Program-made: the position numbers and the translations under genes | Part shown: positions 47,712 through 56,035 of the stretch, piece by piece | Position numbering within the stretch: position 1 is the first letter of the stretch | How the letters are laid out: each line of letters opens with the position of its first letter | The notes under the pieces: model-generated | The model's input: only the letters and a program-made list of their open reading frames with translations | What the model was told of the DNA's origin: nothing | Database searches by the model: none | Source: Mycobacterium sp. E3198 | GTDB lineage: Bacteria > Actinomycetota > Actinomycetes > Mycobacteriales > Mycobacteriaceae | Reading direction: 5' to 3' | Length of the DNA stretch: 64,000 bases | NCBI RefSeq assembly: GCF_001667015.1 | Contig: NZ_LZIS01000081.1 | Coordinates: forward strand, 1 to 64,000

Positions 47712-49361
47712 TCAGGCGGCGAAATGCACTTGGTTGACGTGCTCGGCTACCCGCAGGGCGTTGGCCGCCACGGTCAAGCTGGGGTTCAAACCGGCGCTGG
47801 AGGGAAAGAACGACGCGTCGACGACGTAGAGGTTGTCGACTTCGTGGGCCCGGTTTTGGGGATCGAGCACGCTGGTTGCGGGATCGGTTCCGAAGCGGCA
47901 CGTCCCGCACACATGGCCCAGGGTCGAGTTGTTGGCGCCGGTCCGCAGTGTGAGCGTGCGGAACGGCTTCAACACCTCTTTTATCTGCCGGATGAACACC
48001 GCGCGGCGGTCGATCTCGTTGGGGCGTAGCCGGTAGTGAAGCCGCAGTCGTTGGCGGCCGTCGAGGCTGGGCCGGTCGTAGGGCAGGACGCGGTTATCCA
48101 GATACGGCAGGTCTTCCATCATCGGGGCCAGCACCAGCCCACCGTTGAAGAAGCGATCGTAGATCGGTCGCACCGCCGGGCTCATCATGCGCAGCACCTT
48201 CGGCTGCCAACCGGGCTGGTTGGTGAACATGTCCATGGACGCCAAATTCGCCATCGCGCCGGCCGACTGCAACGTGCCGTATTTCTGGCCCTCCCAGAAA
48301 TAGAAGTCGTTGAGCCCGATCTCCTTGTTTTCGGCCGTGATCTTGCAGCCGGGTTCTGTCCAGACCTCGACCCAATCCATCAGGTGGCGCATCAGGTTGC
48401 GGCCCACGTAGTCCGAGCCGTTGGCCAGTCCGCGTGGCCAGTCGCCCGAACGGGAGTTGAGGAGCAGCACCGGGGTGGCCAGCGCGCCGGCGGCCAGCAC
48501 CACCACCTTGGCTTTGAGGGCCAGCATGTCGGAGTGGTGCTGGGCGATCACCTGGGTGACCTGGGTGCGGTCGGCTTCGAGGCGCAGCACCCGGCATTCG
48601 GCCAGCAGGTGGGCGCCGTGCTCGGCGATGGCGGGTTGCACGCCGTTGCGGGCGGCGTCGTTTTTGCATGACTGCGGGCAAAGATGGGCCTGGCAGGTGG
48701 CGCAGTCGTCGGTGTATTCGCAGGCCATCGGCAGGTGGTAGGGGTGCAGTCCGCGCTGGGCCAGGTGGTTGACCAGTGGTTGGTTGTCGGCCGAGAACGG
48801 CGGTGCCGGGGGCAAGTTGACGTGAGCTGCCTCGGGGCGCAGCGGGTCGGGCGCGCCGCGTACCCCGAGCAGTTTTTCGGCCCGGGCGTACCAGGGGCTG
48901 AGCTGGTCGTAGGTGATGGGCCAGGCGTCGGGGACGGTGGAGGCGCCGGGGTCGCGGAAGTTTTGCCGGGGGTTGAAGTCTTGGGCGAAGAACCGTTCGC
49001 AGACCATGCCGTAGAGGGCCGAGGAGCCGCCGGTGCCGGCGCCGATGTACGGCACGAACCGTTTGGGAAAGCGCCCGCTGATGTCTTCGATCTCGTCGGT
49101 GCTGCGCCCGGCGCGGGCCAAGACGTCGTAGTAGGTCTTCGCGGAGCGGGCTGCCATCGGTTCAGCCAGTTCGGGCATGGCCGCGCGGATCGTGCCCGGT
49201 GTGCCGGGCAGCGTCGAGCGTCCTTTTTCGACGAACAACACCCGCCGGCCCGCGCGGGCCAGCGAGTAGCCCAGCATGCCACCGCCCATGCCGGTGCCCA
49301 CGACGATCACGTCCCAGAGCACGCGTTCGGCCTCGCGCGCACTCAGTTCGCGGTCAGCCAA
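47712..49361 (-). CDS. GMC-type oxidoreductase with Cys-rich insert, copy 1
   Basis: A 549-residue flavoenzyme of the GMC (glucose-methanol-choline) superfamily. The FAD Rossmann motif GTGMGGGMLGYSLA is near residues 22-35, PYIGAGTGGSSALYGMV fits the FAD-contact loop, and the C-terminal GMC segment DASFFPSSAGLNPSLTVAANALR closes the fold. A middle insert carries five Cys spaced CX5CX2CX4CX3C (from CEYTDDCATC) and a later CGTC, which suggests a metal or Fe-S site or disulfides. It likely oxidises an alcohol, perhaps a sugar or lipid hydroxyl of the island's product. It is convergent with the glycosyltransferase and nearly identical to the gene at the right edge of the window. Confidence 0.88.
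   Translation of the reverse strand: MADRELSAREAERVLWDVIVVGTGMGGGMLGYSLARAGRRVLFVEKGRSTLPGTPGTIRAAMPELAEPMAARSAKTYYDVLARAGRSTDEIEDISGRFPKRFVPYIGAGTGGSSALYGMVCERFFAQDFNPRQNFRDPGASTVPDAWPITYDQLSPWYARAEKLLGVRGAPDPLRPEAAHVNLPPAPPFSADNQPLVNHLAQRGLHPYHLPMACEYTDDCATCQAHLCPQSCKNDAARNGVQPAIAEHGAHLLAECRVLRLEADRTQVTQVIAQHHSDMLALKAKVVVLAAGALATPVLLLNSRSGDWPRGLANGSDYVGRNLMRHLMDWVEVWTEPGCKITAENKEIGLNDFYFWEGQKYGTLQSAGAMANLASMDMFTNQPGWQPKVLRMMSPAVRPIYDRFFNGGLVLAPMMEDLPYLDNRVLPYDRPSLDGRQRLRLHYRLRPNEIDRRAVFIRQIKEVLKPFRTLTLRTGANNSTLGHVCGTCRFGTDPATSVLDPQNRAHEVDNLYVVDASFFPSSAGLNPSLTVAANALRVAEHVNQVHFAA
48463..48611. repeat. 149-bp direct repeat within GMC gene 1 (identical to 63148-63296)
   Basis: These 149 bases are identical in the two GMC genes, flanked by diverged sequence on both sides within otherwise similar genes. 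That pattern suggests recent gene conversion. Both genes lie in the same orientation, so the shared tract is a direct repeat able to recombine out the 14.7 kb between. Confidence 0.9.
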
Positions 49362-49651
49362 TCGAGCTCCTCAGCCGATGATGGGCCCAAAACGCGACTG
49401 GCCTGGGCGAATCGGGATCGTACCATCCGACATGGCGGTCGGACCGGTTGAAATTACCGACCTGTCGCGTAGCCCGCCGCACGTCGCCGGCCAGACCGAT
49501 CGCCCGCTCCGAAGGCGTGTTTTCGCCGATTGGTATCGGATCCTGTTCAATTCCCAAAATTTTCCCCGATCCCAATTAGACGTGTGTACTGTAAACGAAG
49601 TCCTGAAGCGCTACGTCGTGGCAACGGTCGTGCTGGTAATCGGAGCCGCAT

Positions 49652-50272
49652 ATGTCTCCCTATGTGATCGCAACGCCGGAGGTCTTGGCCGCGGCGTCGT
49701 CCGACTTGGCCGGTATTCGGGAGGCGATCATTGCCGCCGCCGCGGGGGCGGCACCTGCGACGACGGGGCTGGTGCCCGCGGCGCAGGATGAAATCTCGCA
49801 GGCGGTTTCGAGACTGTTCGGCGCCTACGCGCAGGAACATCAGGCGCTCAGCGCGCAGGCGGCGCTGTTTCATCAGCAATTCATCAACGCCGTGCGTGGC
49901 GGCGCGGCGCAGTACGCGGCCGCGGAAGCAGCCAACGCCAACCCGTTGCAGGGCCTGTTGGACACGATTAATGGGGAAGTCCAGGCGTTGACCGGGCGTC
50001 CGCTGGTCGGCAACGGCGCCAACGGCGCCAACGCGACGACCCCGGGGGGCGCGGGCGAGGCCGGCGGCAACGGCGGGTGGCTTATCGGCAACGGTGGCAA
50101 CGGTGGCAACGGCGCTGATGGGCCCAACGGCGGTGCCGGTGGGCGAGGCGGGTTTGCCGGCCTCTGGGGCCAAGGTGGTAACGGCGGGTCCGGCGGTAAC
50201 GCGACTGTCGCAGGCGGGAACGGCCAAGGGGACGGCGACGGGGGCACCGGCGTGCCAGGGCTTCCCGCATGA
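49652..50272 (+). CDS. PE family protein with short PGRS-like tail
   Basis: A 206-residue PE protein. Its N-terminal PE domain starts MSPYVIATPEVLAAASSDLAGI and ends with the ESX signal in QYAAAEAAN (YxxxE). After a linker (LTGRPLVGNGANGANATTPG) come about 70 residues of Gly-Gly-Asn-rich repeats typical of PE_PGRS proteins, ending VPGLPA. The Gly-rich part is very short for the family. Just beyond the stop the opposite strand carries more Gly-rich coding repeats (down to about 50265), so the original gene may have been rearranged by inversion. It would be secreted or surface-exposed through a type VII system. GPL loci of the M. avium group do not have PE_PGRS genes, to my knowledge. Confidence 0.8.
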   Translation: MSPYVIATPEVLAAASSDLAGIREAIIAAAAGAAPATTGLVPAAQDEISQAVSRLFGAYAQEHQALSAQAALFHQQFINAVRGGAAQYAAAEAANANPLQGLLDTINGEVQALTGRPLVGNGANGANATTPGGAGEAGGNGGWLIGNGGNGGNGADGPNGGAGGRGGFAGLWGQGGNGGSGGNATVAGGNGQGDGDGGTGVPGLPA

Positions 50273-50400
50273 CCCGCGACACCGCGGGCGCCGGCACCGG
50301 CGCCGGCCGACGCACCCGCGCCCCCGAAGCCGCCGTAAGCCTGCTTGCCGCCGGTGCCGCCCGCCCCACCGTTACCGCCGTTACCGCCGTTACCGCCATA
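50265..50400 (-). pseudogene. inverted PGRS fragment without PE domain
   Basis: The minus strand reads about 45 Gly-rich residues (GGNGGNGGNGGAGGTGGK, then AYGGFGGAGASAGAGAGA), the composition of a PE_PGRS interior. No start with ribosome-binding site and no PE domain precede it, and it runs straight into the antisense of the forward PE_PGRS-like gene. It is most simply a leftover of a second PGRS segment placed in reverse by rearrangement of this simple-sequence DNA. Confidence 0.55.
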
Positions 50401-50724
50401 CGTGTGACCCGAGCCCCAACCGCGCCTGCAGTACTGCCGGGTGGCAGATACTCATGAATTGCTGCGTCCCAGAGCTTTCCGCGATCTCGCGCAGCGAGTT
50501 GGCCGCATGTCTTGACGTTTCCAGCCCATCCTTGCGCCTGTCACGTCAGCATGGGAGTTACCCTCTACTTCGCCTCACCGGGAAATACGTGCAGGAGTTG
50601 GGTAGCAGCACCGACATGATTACACCGCCAGCGGCGACGGGCGCTCGAGCCGGAGAGGTCACCGCAATACCGGAGCAACCCGTTTCTGTTCAACACGTGT
50701 CGACTGACAGGTATCGTCTGTTTC
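50401..50724. other. gene-free stretch upstream of the ABC operon
   Basis: No convincing frame in either direction. The sequence returns to non-repetitive, moderately GC-rich DNA after the PGRS fragment. It should carry the promoter of the drrABC-like operon, but no clear promoter pair or palindrome stands out. Confidence 0.5.
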
Positions 50725-51657
50725 GTGATCGAGCTTGATGGCGTGGCGAAGACGTTCGACGGAACGATACAGGCCTTGCACGAGGTGAGCTTTTTCGTTC
50801 CGACGGGGTCGATCTGCGCTTTGCTCGGTCATAACGGCGCCGGTAAGACGACGGCGATCAAGATCCTGTCAACATTGCTGCAGCCCACTGCCGGCCAAGC
50901 AATCGTGGCTGGGCACGACGTCGTCCGCGAGCCGGCGCAGGTACGCGCAAGCATCGGCAGCATCGGCCAGTGGGCCGCGCTCGATCTTGAGCTCACCGGC
51001 CGGGAAAATCTGGTGTTGTTTGGCCGGCTGCGGGGATTGCGGCGCAAACATGCGCGGCTGCGAGCCGACGCCTTGATCCATCAATTCGATATGTCGCACG
51101 CCGCCGACCGGCCGGTGCGAACGTATTCGGGTGGCATGCGACGTCGCATCGATATCGCCGCCGGCCTGGTCGTTCTGCCCAAAGTGCTTTTCCTTGACGA
51201 ACCGACAACCGGGCTGGACCCCCGTAGTCGCCGCGAGGTGTGGGACTTGGTGTCGTCGTTGTCGAGCCAGGGCGTCACAATCCTGCTCACGACGCAGTAC
51301 CTAGAGGAAGCCGACGTGCTCAGCGATTCGATCGTCGTTCTGAACAATGGTCGAATTGTCGCGAGCGGAACCGCCGAAGATCTCAAGCGACGCGTGGGAT
51401 TGGGCTACTGCACGGTGAGTCCGGTAAATCCGGCCGATCTCCCCAAGGTGTTGGCCGCGGTCGGCGATCTCGACGGCGCCGAAGCCGATTACGACGCGAA
51501 CACCGTCTCGGTGCGCTCGCCCGATGGTGTCGCGACGCTCGGTGAGGTGTTTCGCCGGGTGGACCGGCTTGGTGTTGAGCTCGCCGACATAGCGCTTCGT
51601 AAGCCGTCGCTGGACGAGGCGTTTTTGCATCTCACCGGGGACGTGACCACGACGTGA
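50725..51657 (+). CDS. DrrA-type ABC transporter ATP-binding protein
   Basis: A 310-residue ATPase of the daunorubicin-resistance (DrrA) ABC family. Walker A is GHNGAGKTT near residue 35-43, the Q-loop is at IGQWAALDLELTGRENL, the signature is YSGGMRRRIDIA, Walker B is VLFLDEPTTGLD, and the switch region is LLTTQYLEEAD. The C-terminal regulatory extension has the DrrA-type end (ALRKPSLDEAFLHLTG). It starts at GTG and overlaps the next permease gene by 4 bp. In mycobacteria DrrABC exports phthiocerol dimycocerosate, and drr genes also occur in GPL loci; here the cargo is inferred to be part of the glycolipid. Confidence 0.9.
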   Translation: MIELDGVAKTFDGTIQALHEVSFFVPTGSICALLGHNGAGKTTAIKILSTLLQPTAGQAIVAGHDVVREPAQVRASIGSIGQWAALDLELTGRENLVLFGRLRGLRRKHARLRADALIHQFDMSHAADRPVRTYSGGMRRRIDIAAGLVVLPKVLFLDEPTTGLDPRSRREVWDLVSSLSSQGVTILLTTQYLEEADVLSDSIVVLNNGRIVASGTAEDLKRRVGLGYCTVSPVNPADLPKVLAAVGDLDGAEADYDANTVSVRSPDGVATLGEVFRRVDRLGVELADIALRKPSLDEAFLHLTGDVTTT

Positions 51658-52415
51658 CCGCGCTGGCTGCGTTGACCGAGCGCGTGGTGCGCGTCGCAAT
51701 GCGCGACGATTTGCCGTTTGCGGTTCTGTCGCCCGCCGCTAGCTTGGTGGTCTTCAACTTCATGCTGAACAATGTCATCGACACCGGTGGGATGAGCTAC
51801 CCGCAGTATGTGCTGCCGGTCGTCATCGTCCAGGTGATATTCCTGGGTGCGCTGACGACCGTCGACCGGGCCGCCCGCGACGAGCGCGGCGACTTCGGAG
51901 ATCGGCTTCGCACGCTTCCCATATCCACGGTGACACCGATGATGGCCCGCATGGTGTATTGCCTCTTCCGAGGGACTCTCGCTCTGCTGGCCGCGATCGC
52001 AGTCGGGTACGCGTTCGGCTTCAGGCTGTTCGGCGGATTCGGCTACGCGGCGGGATTTGCCATCCTCACCCTCACGCTGACCTTGGCACTATCGCTGGCG
52101 GCCGACGCCGCGGGGGTCCTTTCCGAAACGAAGCGGGGCAGGACCGGGAGTAGCGGAGGGCTCTCGCAGTTGCTTCTGGTGCCCCAAATGCTGCTGGTCA
52201 TGCTGTCCACCGGAATGGCGCCCGTCGACTCGTTCCCCAACTGGCTGCATTCATTCGTGCGTGACCAGCCTGTTTCGCAGCTGACGCAAACCCTGCGTGG
52301 GTTCGCCGGCGGCCACGTGGTGGTCGGCAATTTGATGGCCAGCTTGGCATGGTGCCTCGCGTTGCTCCTGGTATTCGGTGCGATCGCGATGCGGGTACAG
52401 AGGCGGAAGCAATGA
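51654..52415 (+). CDS. ABC-2 type permease, DrrB-like
   Basis: A 253-residue membrane protein with the six-helix ABC-2 layout: an N-terminal amphipathic region, then helices such as FAVLSPAASLVVFNFML, YVLPVVIVQVIFLGALTTV, LLAAIAVGYAFGFRLFG, ILTLTLTLALSLAADAAGVL and SLAWCLALLLVFGAIAM. The DR-TLPIS-like coupling segment (DRLRTLPISTVTPMMARMVY) contacts the ATPase in this family. It starts with GTG inside the ATPase stop and overlaps the next permease gene by ATGA, so the three genes are one operon. Confidence 0.85.
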   Translation: MTALAALTERVVRVAMRDDLPFAVLSPAASLVVFNFMLNNVIDTGGMSYPQYVLPVVIVQVIFLGALTTVDRAARDERGDFGDRLRTLPISTVTPMMARMVYCLFRGTLALLAAIAVGYAFGFRLFGGFGYAAGFAILTLTLTLALSLAADAAGVLSETKRGRTGSSGGLSQLLLVPQMLLVMLSTGMAPVDSFPNWLHSFVRDQPVSQLTQTLRGFAGGHVVVGNLMASLAWCLALLLVFGAIAMRVQRRKQ

Positions 52416-53203
52416 CAGTCGGCGCACCGTCGCGGAACTCACTGGCCACCGAAAGTCTGGTGTTTGCCGGCCGGGCCCTCACCGAGTGGCGGCGCCAGCC
52501 GGCGGTGCTGATTCAGGCCCTGGTGTTTCCGACCTTTCTACTGATTACCTACAAGCTGCTGGTCGGTAAATCGATAATGAAGATCACCGGCACGGACAGT
52601 CTCTACGGCTTGGTGCCGATGTGCGCCGTGGCGGGTGCGATGTTCGGATCGCTCATCGCCGCACGCACCATTCCCTTTGAACGCGACACCGGAATGATCG
52701 GCCGATTGTGGGTGCTGCCCGTCCACCGGGCCAGCGCACTGACTGGCAGGTTGCTCGCAGAGGTTGTCCGCACACTGGTGAGCACCGCATTGATCACCGC
52801 AGTCGGCGTTGGCCTCGGGCTCCGTTTCAAAGGCGGCTGGCTTGCCGTAATCCCGTTCCTCTTCGTGCCCGCGTTGATAGCCATCGTTTTCTCGCTGGCG
52901 GTCATAGCGATCGCGATACGGTCCAAGACCGGCGCTGTGCTCTCCTGGCTGGCGGTCCCAGCCATCGGCTCGGTGTTTTCCAGTTCCGGCGTTGTTCCCG
53001 CTCAAAATCTGCCCTCGGCGGTGCGGCTACAAATGCACCTCCAGCCGATGTGGCCGACGATTGAGTCCATGCGGGCACTTGCTCATGGCGATGCCGCGTG
53101 GTGGCCGCTCTTGCTGACCGTGGTGTGGGTTCTGGGTCTGGGCGCAGTGATCGGACCACTGGCCGTCCGCGGCTATCGCGCGGCAGCCGAATCCCCGTGC
53201 TGA
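52412..53203 (+). CDS. ABC-2 type permease, DrrC-like
   Basis: A 263-residue ABC-2 permease with six helices, starting LVFAGRALTEWRRQPAVLIQALVFPTFLLITYKLLVG, then VPMCAVAGAMFGSLIAA, a helix after the coupling segment RLWVLPVHRASALTGRLLAE, and a C-terminal pair. It completes a heterodimeric exporter with DrrA/DrrB-like partners. It ends 58 bp before the second glycosyltransferase gene on the same strand, so the exporter and that enzyme may be one transcription unit. Confidence 0.85.
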   Translation: MTVGAPSRNSLATESLVFAGRALTEWRRQPAVLIQALVFPTFLLITYKLLVGKSIMKITGTDSLYGLVPMCAVAGAMFGSLIAARTIPFERDTGMIGRLWVLPVHRASALTGRLLAEVVRTLVSTALITAVGVGLGLRFKGGWLAVIPFLFVPALIAIVFSLAVIAIAIRSKTGAVLSWLAVPAIGSVFSSSGVVPAQNLPSAVRLQMHLQPMWPTIESMRALAHGDAAWWPLLLTVVWVLGLGAVIGPLAVRGYRAAAESPC

Positions 53204-53261
53204 TGCTTTTGCCACGCGCCGTCATCCAACGCACGTACGACAACGGAAAGGCTGTTGCGCA

Positions 53262-54509
53262 ATGAAAGTTGTGCTGGCAAGTTATGGAACTCGCGGCGAT
53301 GTCGAGCCCTGCGTTGCCATCGGCCGTGAATTGGTGCGCAGGGGACACGACATTCGCATAGCCGTCACTCCTGACCAGGTTGGCTTCGCCGAAGCGGCTG
53401 GGCTTGCGGCGGTCGCTTTCGGGCCGGATTTCAAGTACTACAATGACACGCAACGAAACCTGTTGCCCGCGACCAATTTCCGCATACTCTTGAACATCCC
53501 GCGTCTCATCAGGTTATCGCGCGAAGCAGAGGCGCTCCTTGAGCAGACCTGGAGGCAGACGAGCGCGACGCTGACGCCCCTGGTGGAGGGGGCCGACCTG
53601 TTGGTCACCTATCAGCTTCTCGAGGAATCCGCGCTCAACATCGCGGAGTATTACGGGATCCCGTTGGCCACCGTGCATGTCACCCCGAGGCGGCCCAACC
53701 ACCAGATCCGCTCCGCCACAGCGCTAAACGAGTGGCGGCACTACTGGGGCATGTTTAAGAAGCTCGACAACGCGCAGCGCCGTGAACTTGGCTTACCGAA
53801 GGCAACGACTCCGTCGTCGCGACGCATCGCTGAACGCGGATCGCTCGAAATTCAGGCTTACGACGAGGCGTGTTTTCCGGGACTAGCGACAGAGTGGGCG
53901 AAGTGGGATAGGCAACGCCCCTTTATCGGCGCGCTGACGCTGGCACTGGCGACGGAGGCCGATGACGCCGTGACATCATGGATCTCCGCGGGAGCACCGC
54001 CAATTTTCTTCGGGTTTGGCGGCACACCGGTCGAATCTCCGGCCGAAACGATCGCCATGATCGCCGCGGCGTGCGAGCAGTTAGGTGAGCGGGCACTGGT
54101 TTGCGCCGCGACGTCCGATTTCGGCAACGTCCCGCAGTTCGAGCATGTGAAGGTCGTGGAAGCTATGAATTACGCGACGATTTTTCCGGCCTGTCGCGCG
54201 GCCGTGCACCATGGTGGCGCGGGCACCACGGCAGCGAGCCTGCGCGCCGGACTCCCTACGTTGATTCTCTGGACCTGGCTTGATCAAGCCGCCTGGGGAA
54301 CTCAGGTCACAAGACTCAAGGTGGGTGCCGCTCGGCGTTTTTCAACCGCCACCAAGGAATCGCTGGTCGCGGACCTGGGCCAGATTCTTGCCCCCGAATA
54401 CGCCGCACAAGCCCGCAAGTTATCCCGGCAGCTGACTAAACCGACTGAAAGCGTCGCCAACTCTGCGGATCTGTTGGAAAAATTCGTCCCCTTGAACTGT
54501 TTGCGCTAA
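53262..54509 (+). CDS. GPL-type glycosyltransferase (GT1/UGT fold), copy 2
   Basis: A 415-residue paralog of the glycosyltransferase at 46.4 kb: MKVVLASYGTRGDVEPCVAIGREL start, VVHHGG replaced by AVHHGGAGTTAASLRAGLPTLILW, and the shared EIQAYDEACFPGLATEWAKWD segment. The N-terminal half, which recognises the acceptor, differs most (shorter loop around residues 85-105), so acceptor or order of sugar addition may differ among the three copies. It lies directly after the ABC operon. The sugar is unknown. Confidence 0.9.
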   Translation: MKVVLASYGTRGDVEPCVAIGRELVRRGHDIRIAVTPDQVGFAEAAGLAAVAFGPDFKYYNDTQRNLLPATNFRILLNIPRLIRLSREAEALLEQTWRQTSATLTPLVEGADLLVTYQLLEESALNIAEYYGIPLATVHVTPRRPNHQIRSATALNEWRHYWGMFKKLDNAQRRELGLPKATTPSSRRIAERGSLEIQAYDEACFPGLATEWAKWDRQRPFIGALTLALATEADDAVTSWISAGAPPIFFGFGGTPVESPAETIAMIAAACEQLGERALVCAATSDFGNVPQFEHVKVVEAMNYATIFPACRAAVHHGGAGTTAASLRAGLPTLILWTWLDQAAWGTQVTRLKVGAARRFSTATKESLVADLGQILAPEYAAQARKLSRQLTKPTESVANSADLLEKFVPLNCLR

Positions 54510-54797
54510 TTGGCGAAGGTAGGCCATCGGTTGGTCGGCGGATGATTCTCGCAGTCCGCTACAGCTATGTCGATTGGGTGTCGCGCGAAATCGTCTCTTC
54601 GATCCAGCAGTCGGCGAGGAGGATCTTGGACTAGGGCCTTCATGAGAGCGTTGGATATGCGCTACAGCGTGTGGTCGCCGTCGCACGGAAGCGGATCTGA
54701 CGCTGCGGTTCGAGATGTGGCCTTGAACTCAATCTGTTCCGCTTTTGATAGCGATTTTATGAAAAGCGCCGGCTCTTACGTTAGCATGTGAAGCGCC
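54510..54797. other. gene-free stretch between glycosyltransferase and methyltransferase
   Basis: No gene is supported. GC content begins to fall here compared with the flanking enzymes, and it marks the start of the AT-richer centre of the island. Confidence 0.45.
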
Positions 54798-55541
54798 ATG
54801 AGCCACGCGGAGCAAGTCGGATACTTCAAAGCCGTCGCCGACGCAAATAACGAGTTTGTCGAGGGTGCGAGCGTGCTGGAAATCGGATCGTACGACGTCA
54901 ACGGGAGTGTGCGCAACGTATTCGCGGCTGCGGGACGCTACGTTGGAGTCGACCTCGTTGCAGGCCCCGGTGTCGACGTTGTGCGATTCGGCCACGAGGT
55001 TGACGATCCCGACAATAGTTATGACCTGACGGTCTCCGGGGAGTGCTTCGAACATGACCCGCATTGGTGCGAGACATTCTTGAATATGGTGCGCCTTACC
55101 CGGCCGGGAGGGCTGGTCGCTTTCAGTTGCGCATCCCGGGGTCGGCCTGAGCATGGTACAGCTCGCACAGACACGGCGTCTTCGCCGGGTACTCAGGCGG
55201 CGGGCCTGGATTACTATCGGAATCTAAGGAAGAGCGATTTCGAGGACAGGCTGCCTCTCCGCTCTATGTTCGCCGATTACCGGTTCTGGTACTTGCCCAC
55301 CCACTTCGATTTATACTTCGCAGGCATTAAAGCTGGCGATGCGGAAGGGCGAGCAGGCGCGCGCCTTCCCGACGACGCCGCGGTCAAGTGCCTGAGGTCT
55401 TTAATGCCGTTTCCAGACAAAGCATTTCGAGCGCCGCTTCGGGTACTTTCGAAGCTTGTTCCGGAACCTCGTTATCAGTCGATCGTGTTGCCATACTGGC
55501 TCAAACTCCTAAGTTTGGATCCCGAAAACCAGCGCCAGTAA
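54798..55541 (+). CDS. class I SAM-dependent methyltransferase
   Basis: A 247-residue methyltransferase (Methyltransf_11-like). Motif I is VLEIGSYDVNGSVRN near residues 26-40, the acidic motif II end is VGVDLVAGPGVDVV, motif III-like region LTVSGECFEHDPHW carries the post-III Glu/His, and MVRLTRPGGLVAFSCASRG is the post-motif strand. It could methylate a sugar hydroxyl of the glycolipid, as rhamnosyl methyltransferases do in GPL loci, but the substrate is not evident. It stands alone, with about 290 and 490 bp of gene-free DNA on its sides. Confidence 0.8.
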   Translation: MSHAEQVGYFKAVADANNEFVEGASVLEIGSYDVNGSVRNVFAAAGRYVGVDLVAGPGVDVVRFGHEVDDPDNSYDLTVSGECFEHDPHWCETFLNMVRLTRPGGLVAFSCASRGRPEHGTARTDTASSPGTQAAGLDYYRNLRKSDFEDRLPLRSMFADYRFWYLPTHFDLYFAGIKAGDAEGRAGARLPDDAAVKCLRSLMPFPDKAFRAPLRVLSKLVPEPRYQSIVLPYWLKLLSLDPENQRQ

Positions 55542-56035
55542 AGACTTCAATATCCGGGTGGTCTGACGCAGCTTCGACGCGATAATGCGGCTACCAGAGT
55601 GGCCACCATGGGCTCGCGGAGTTATCTAATTGTCCAATGGCCCATCGGTACCGGATTCGGCACCTCGCGCAGAACTGGCCTGACTGGGGATACGACTTGC
55701 GGCTTTAGGGTCGTCGGCGCTGCGAGTTGTGCATTGGTTGCCGAGTATTGTATTTGGAGTGTTCTTTACTGCACATATTGTCAACTAGAATTGTCGAAAG
55801 CCTCAGCTCACCGCCTGCGCGGCGGCTGATCATCAATAAAGTGGCCTAAGCCGAGTCTAGCCCACCAAATCCTGCCCGCCGCGATGGTCCAGAAGGCCCA
55901 GCACCAACCTATTGAAAAAGTTCCGACGTCCCGAGCCTTGAGTCCGCGTAAACGCGCACCCTCTCGAGGCAAAATTTGCAGTCCAAATCTTGATATGCGC
56001 GACGAGTGGGTGAGCGACGTTATTGGATTTGCAAT
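55542..56035. other. AT-richer gene-free stretch
   Basis: No recognisable gene. One sample of 60 bases (55741-55800) has 22 G or C, against 43 of 60 in a dnaE1 sample (9121-9180). Short frames here have no family resemblance. The composition suggests foreign DNA or decayed genes. Confidence 0.5.

Noticed and set aside
55599..55829. 76-codon frame in the AT-richer gap
   Set aside because: No start signal or recognisable motif; overlapping frames in the same area are equally open.
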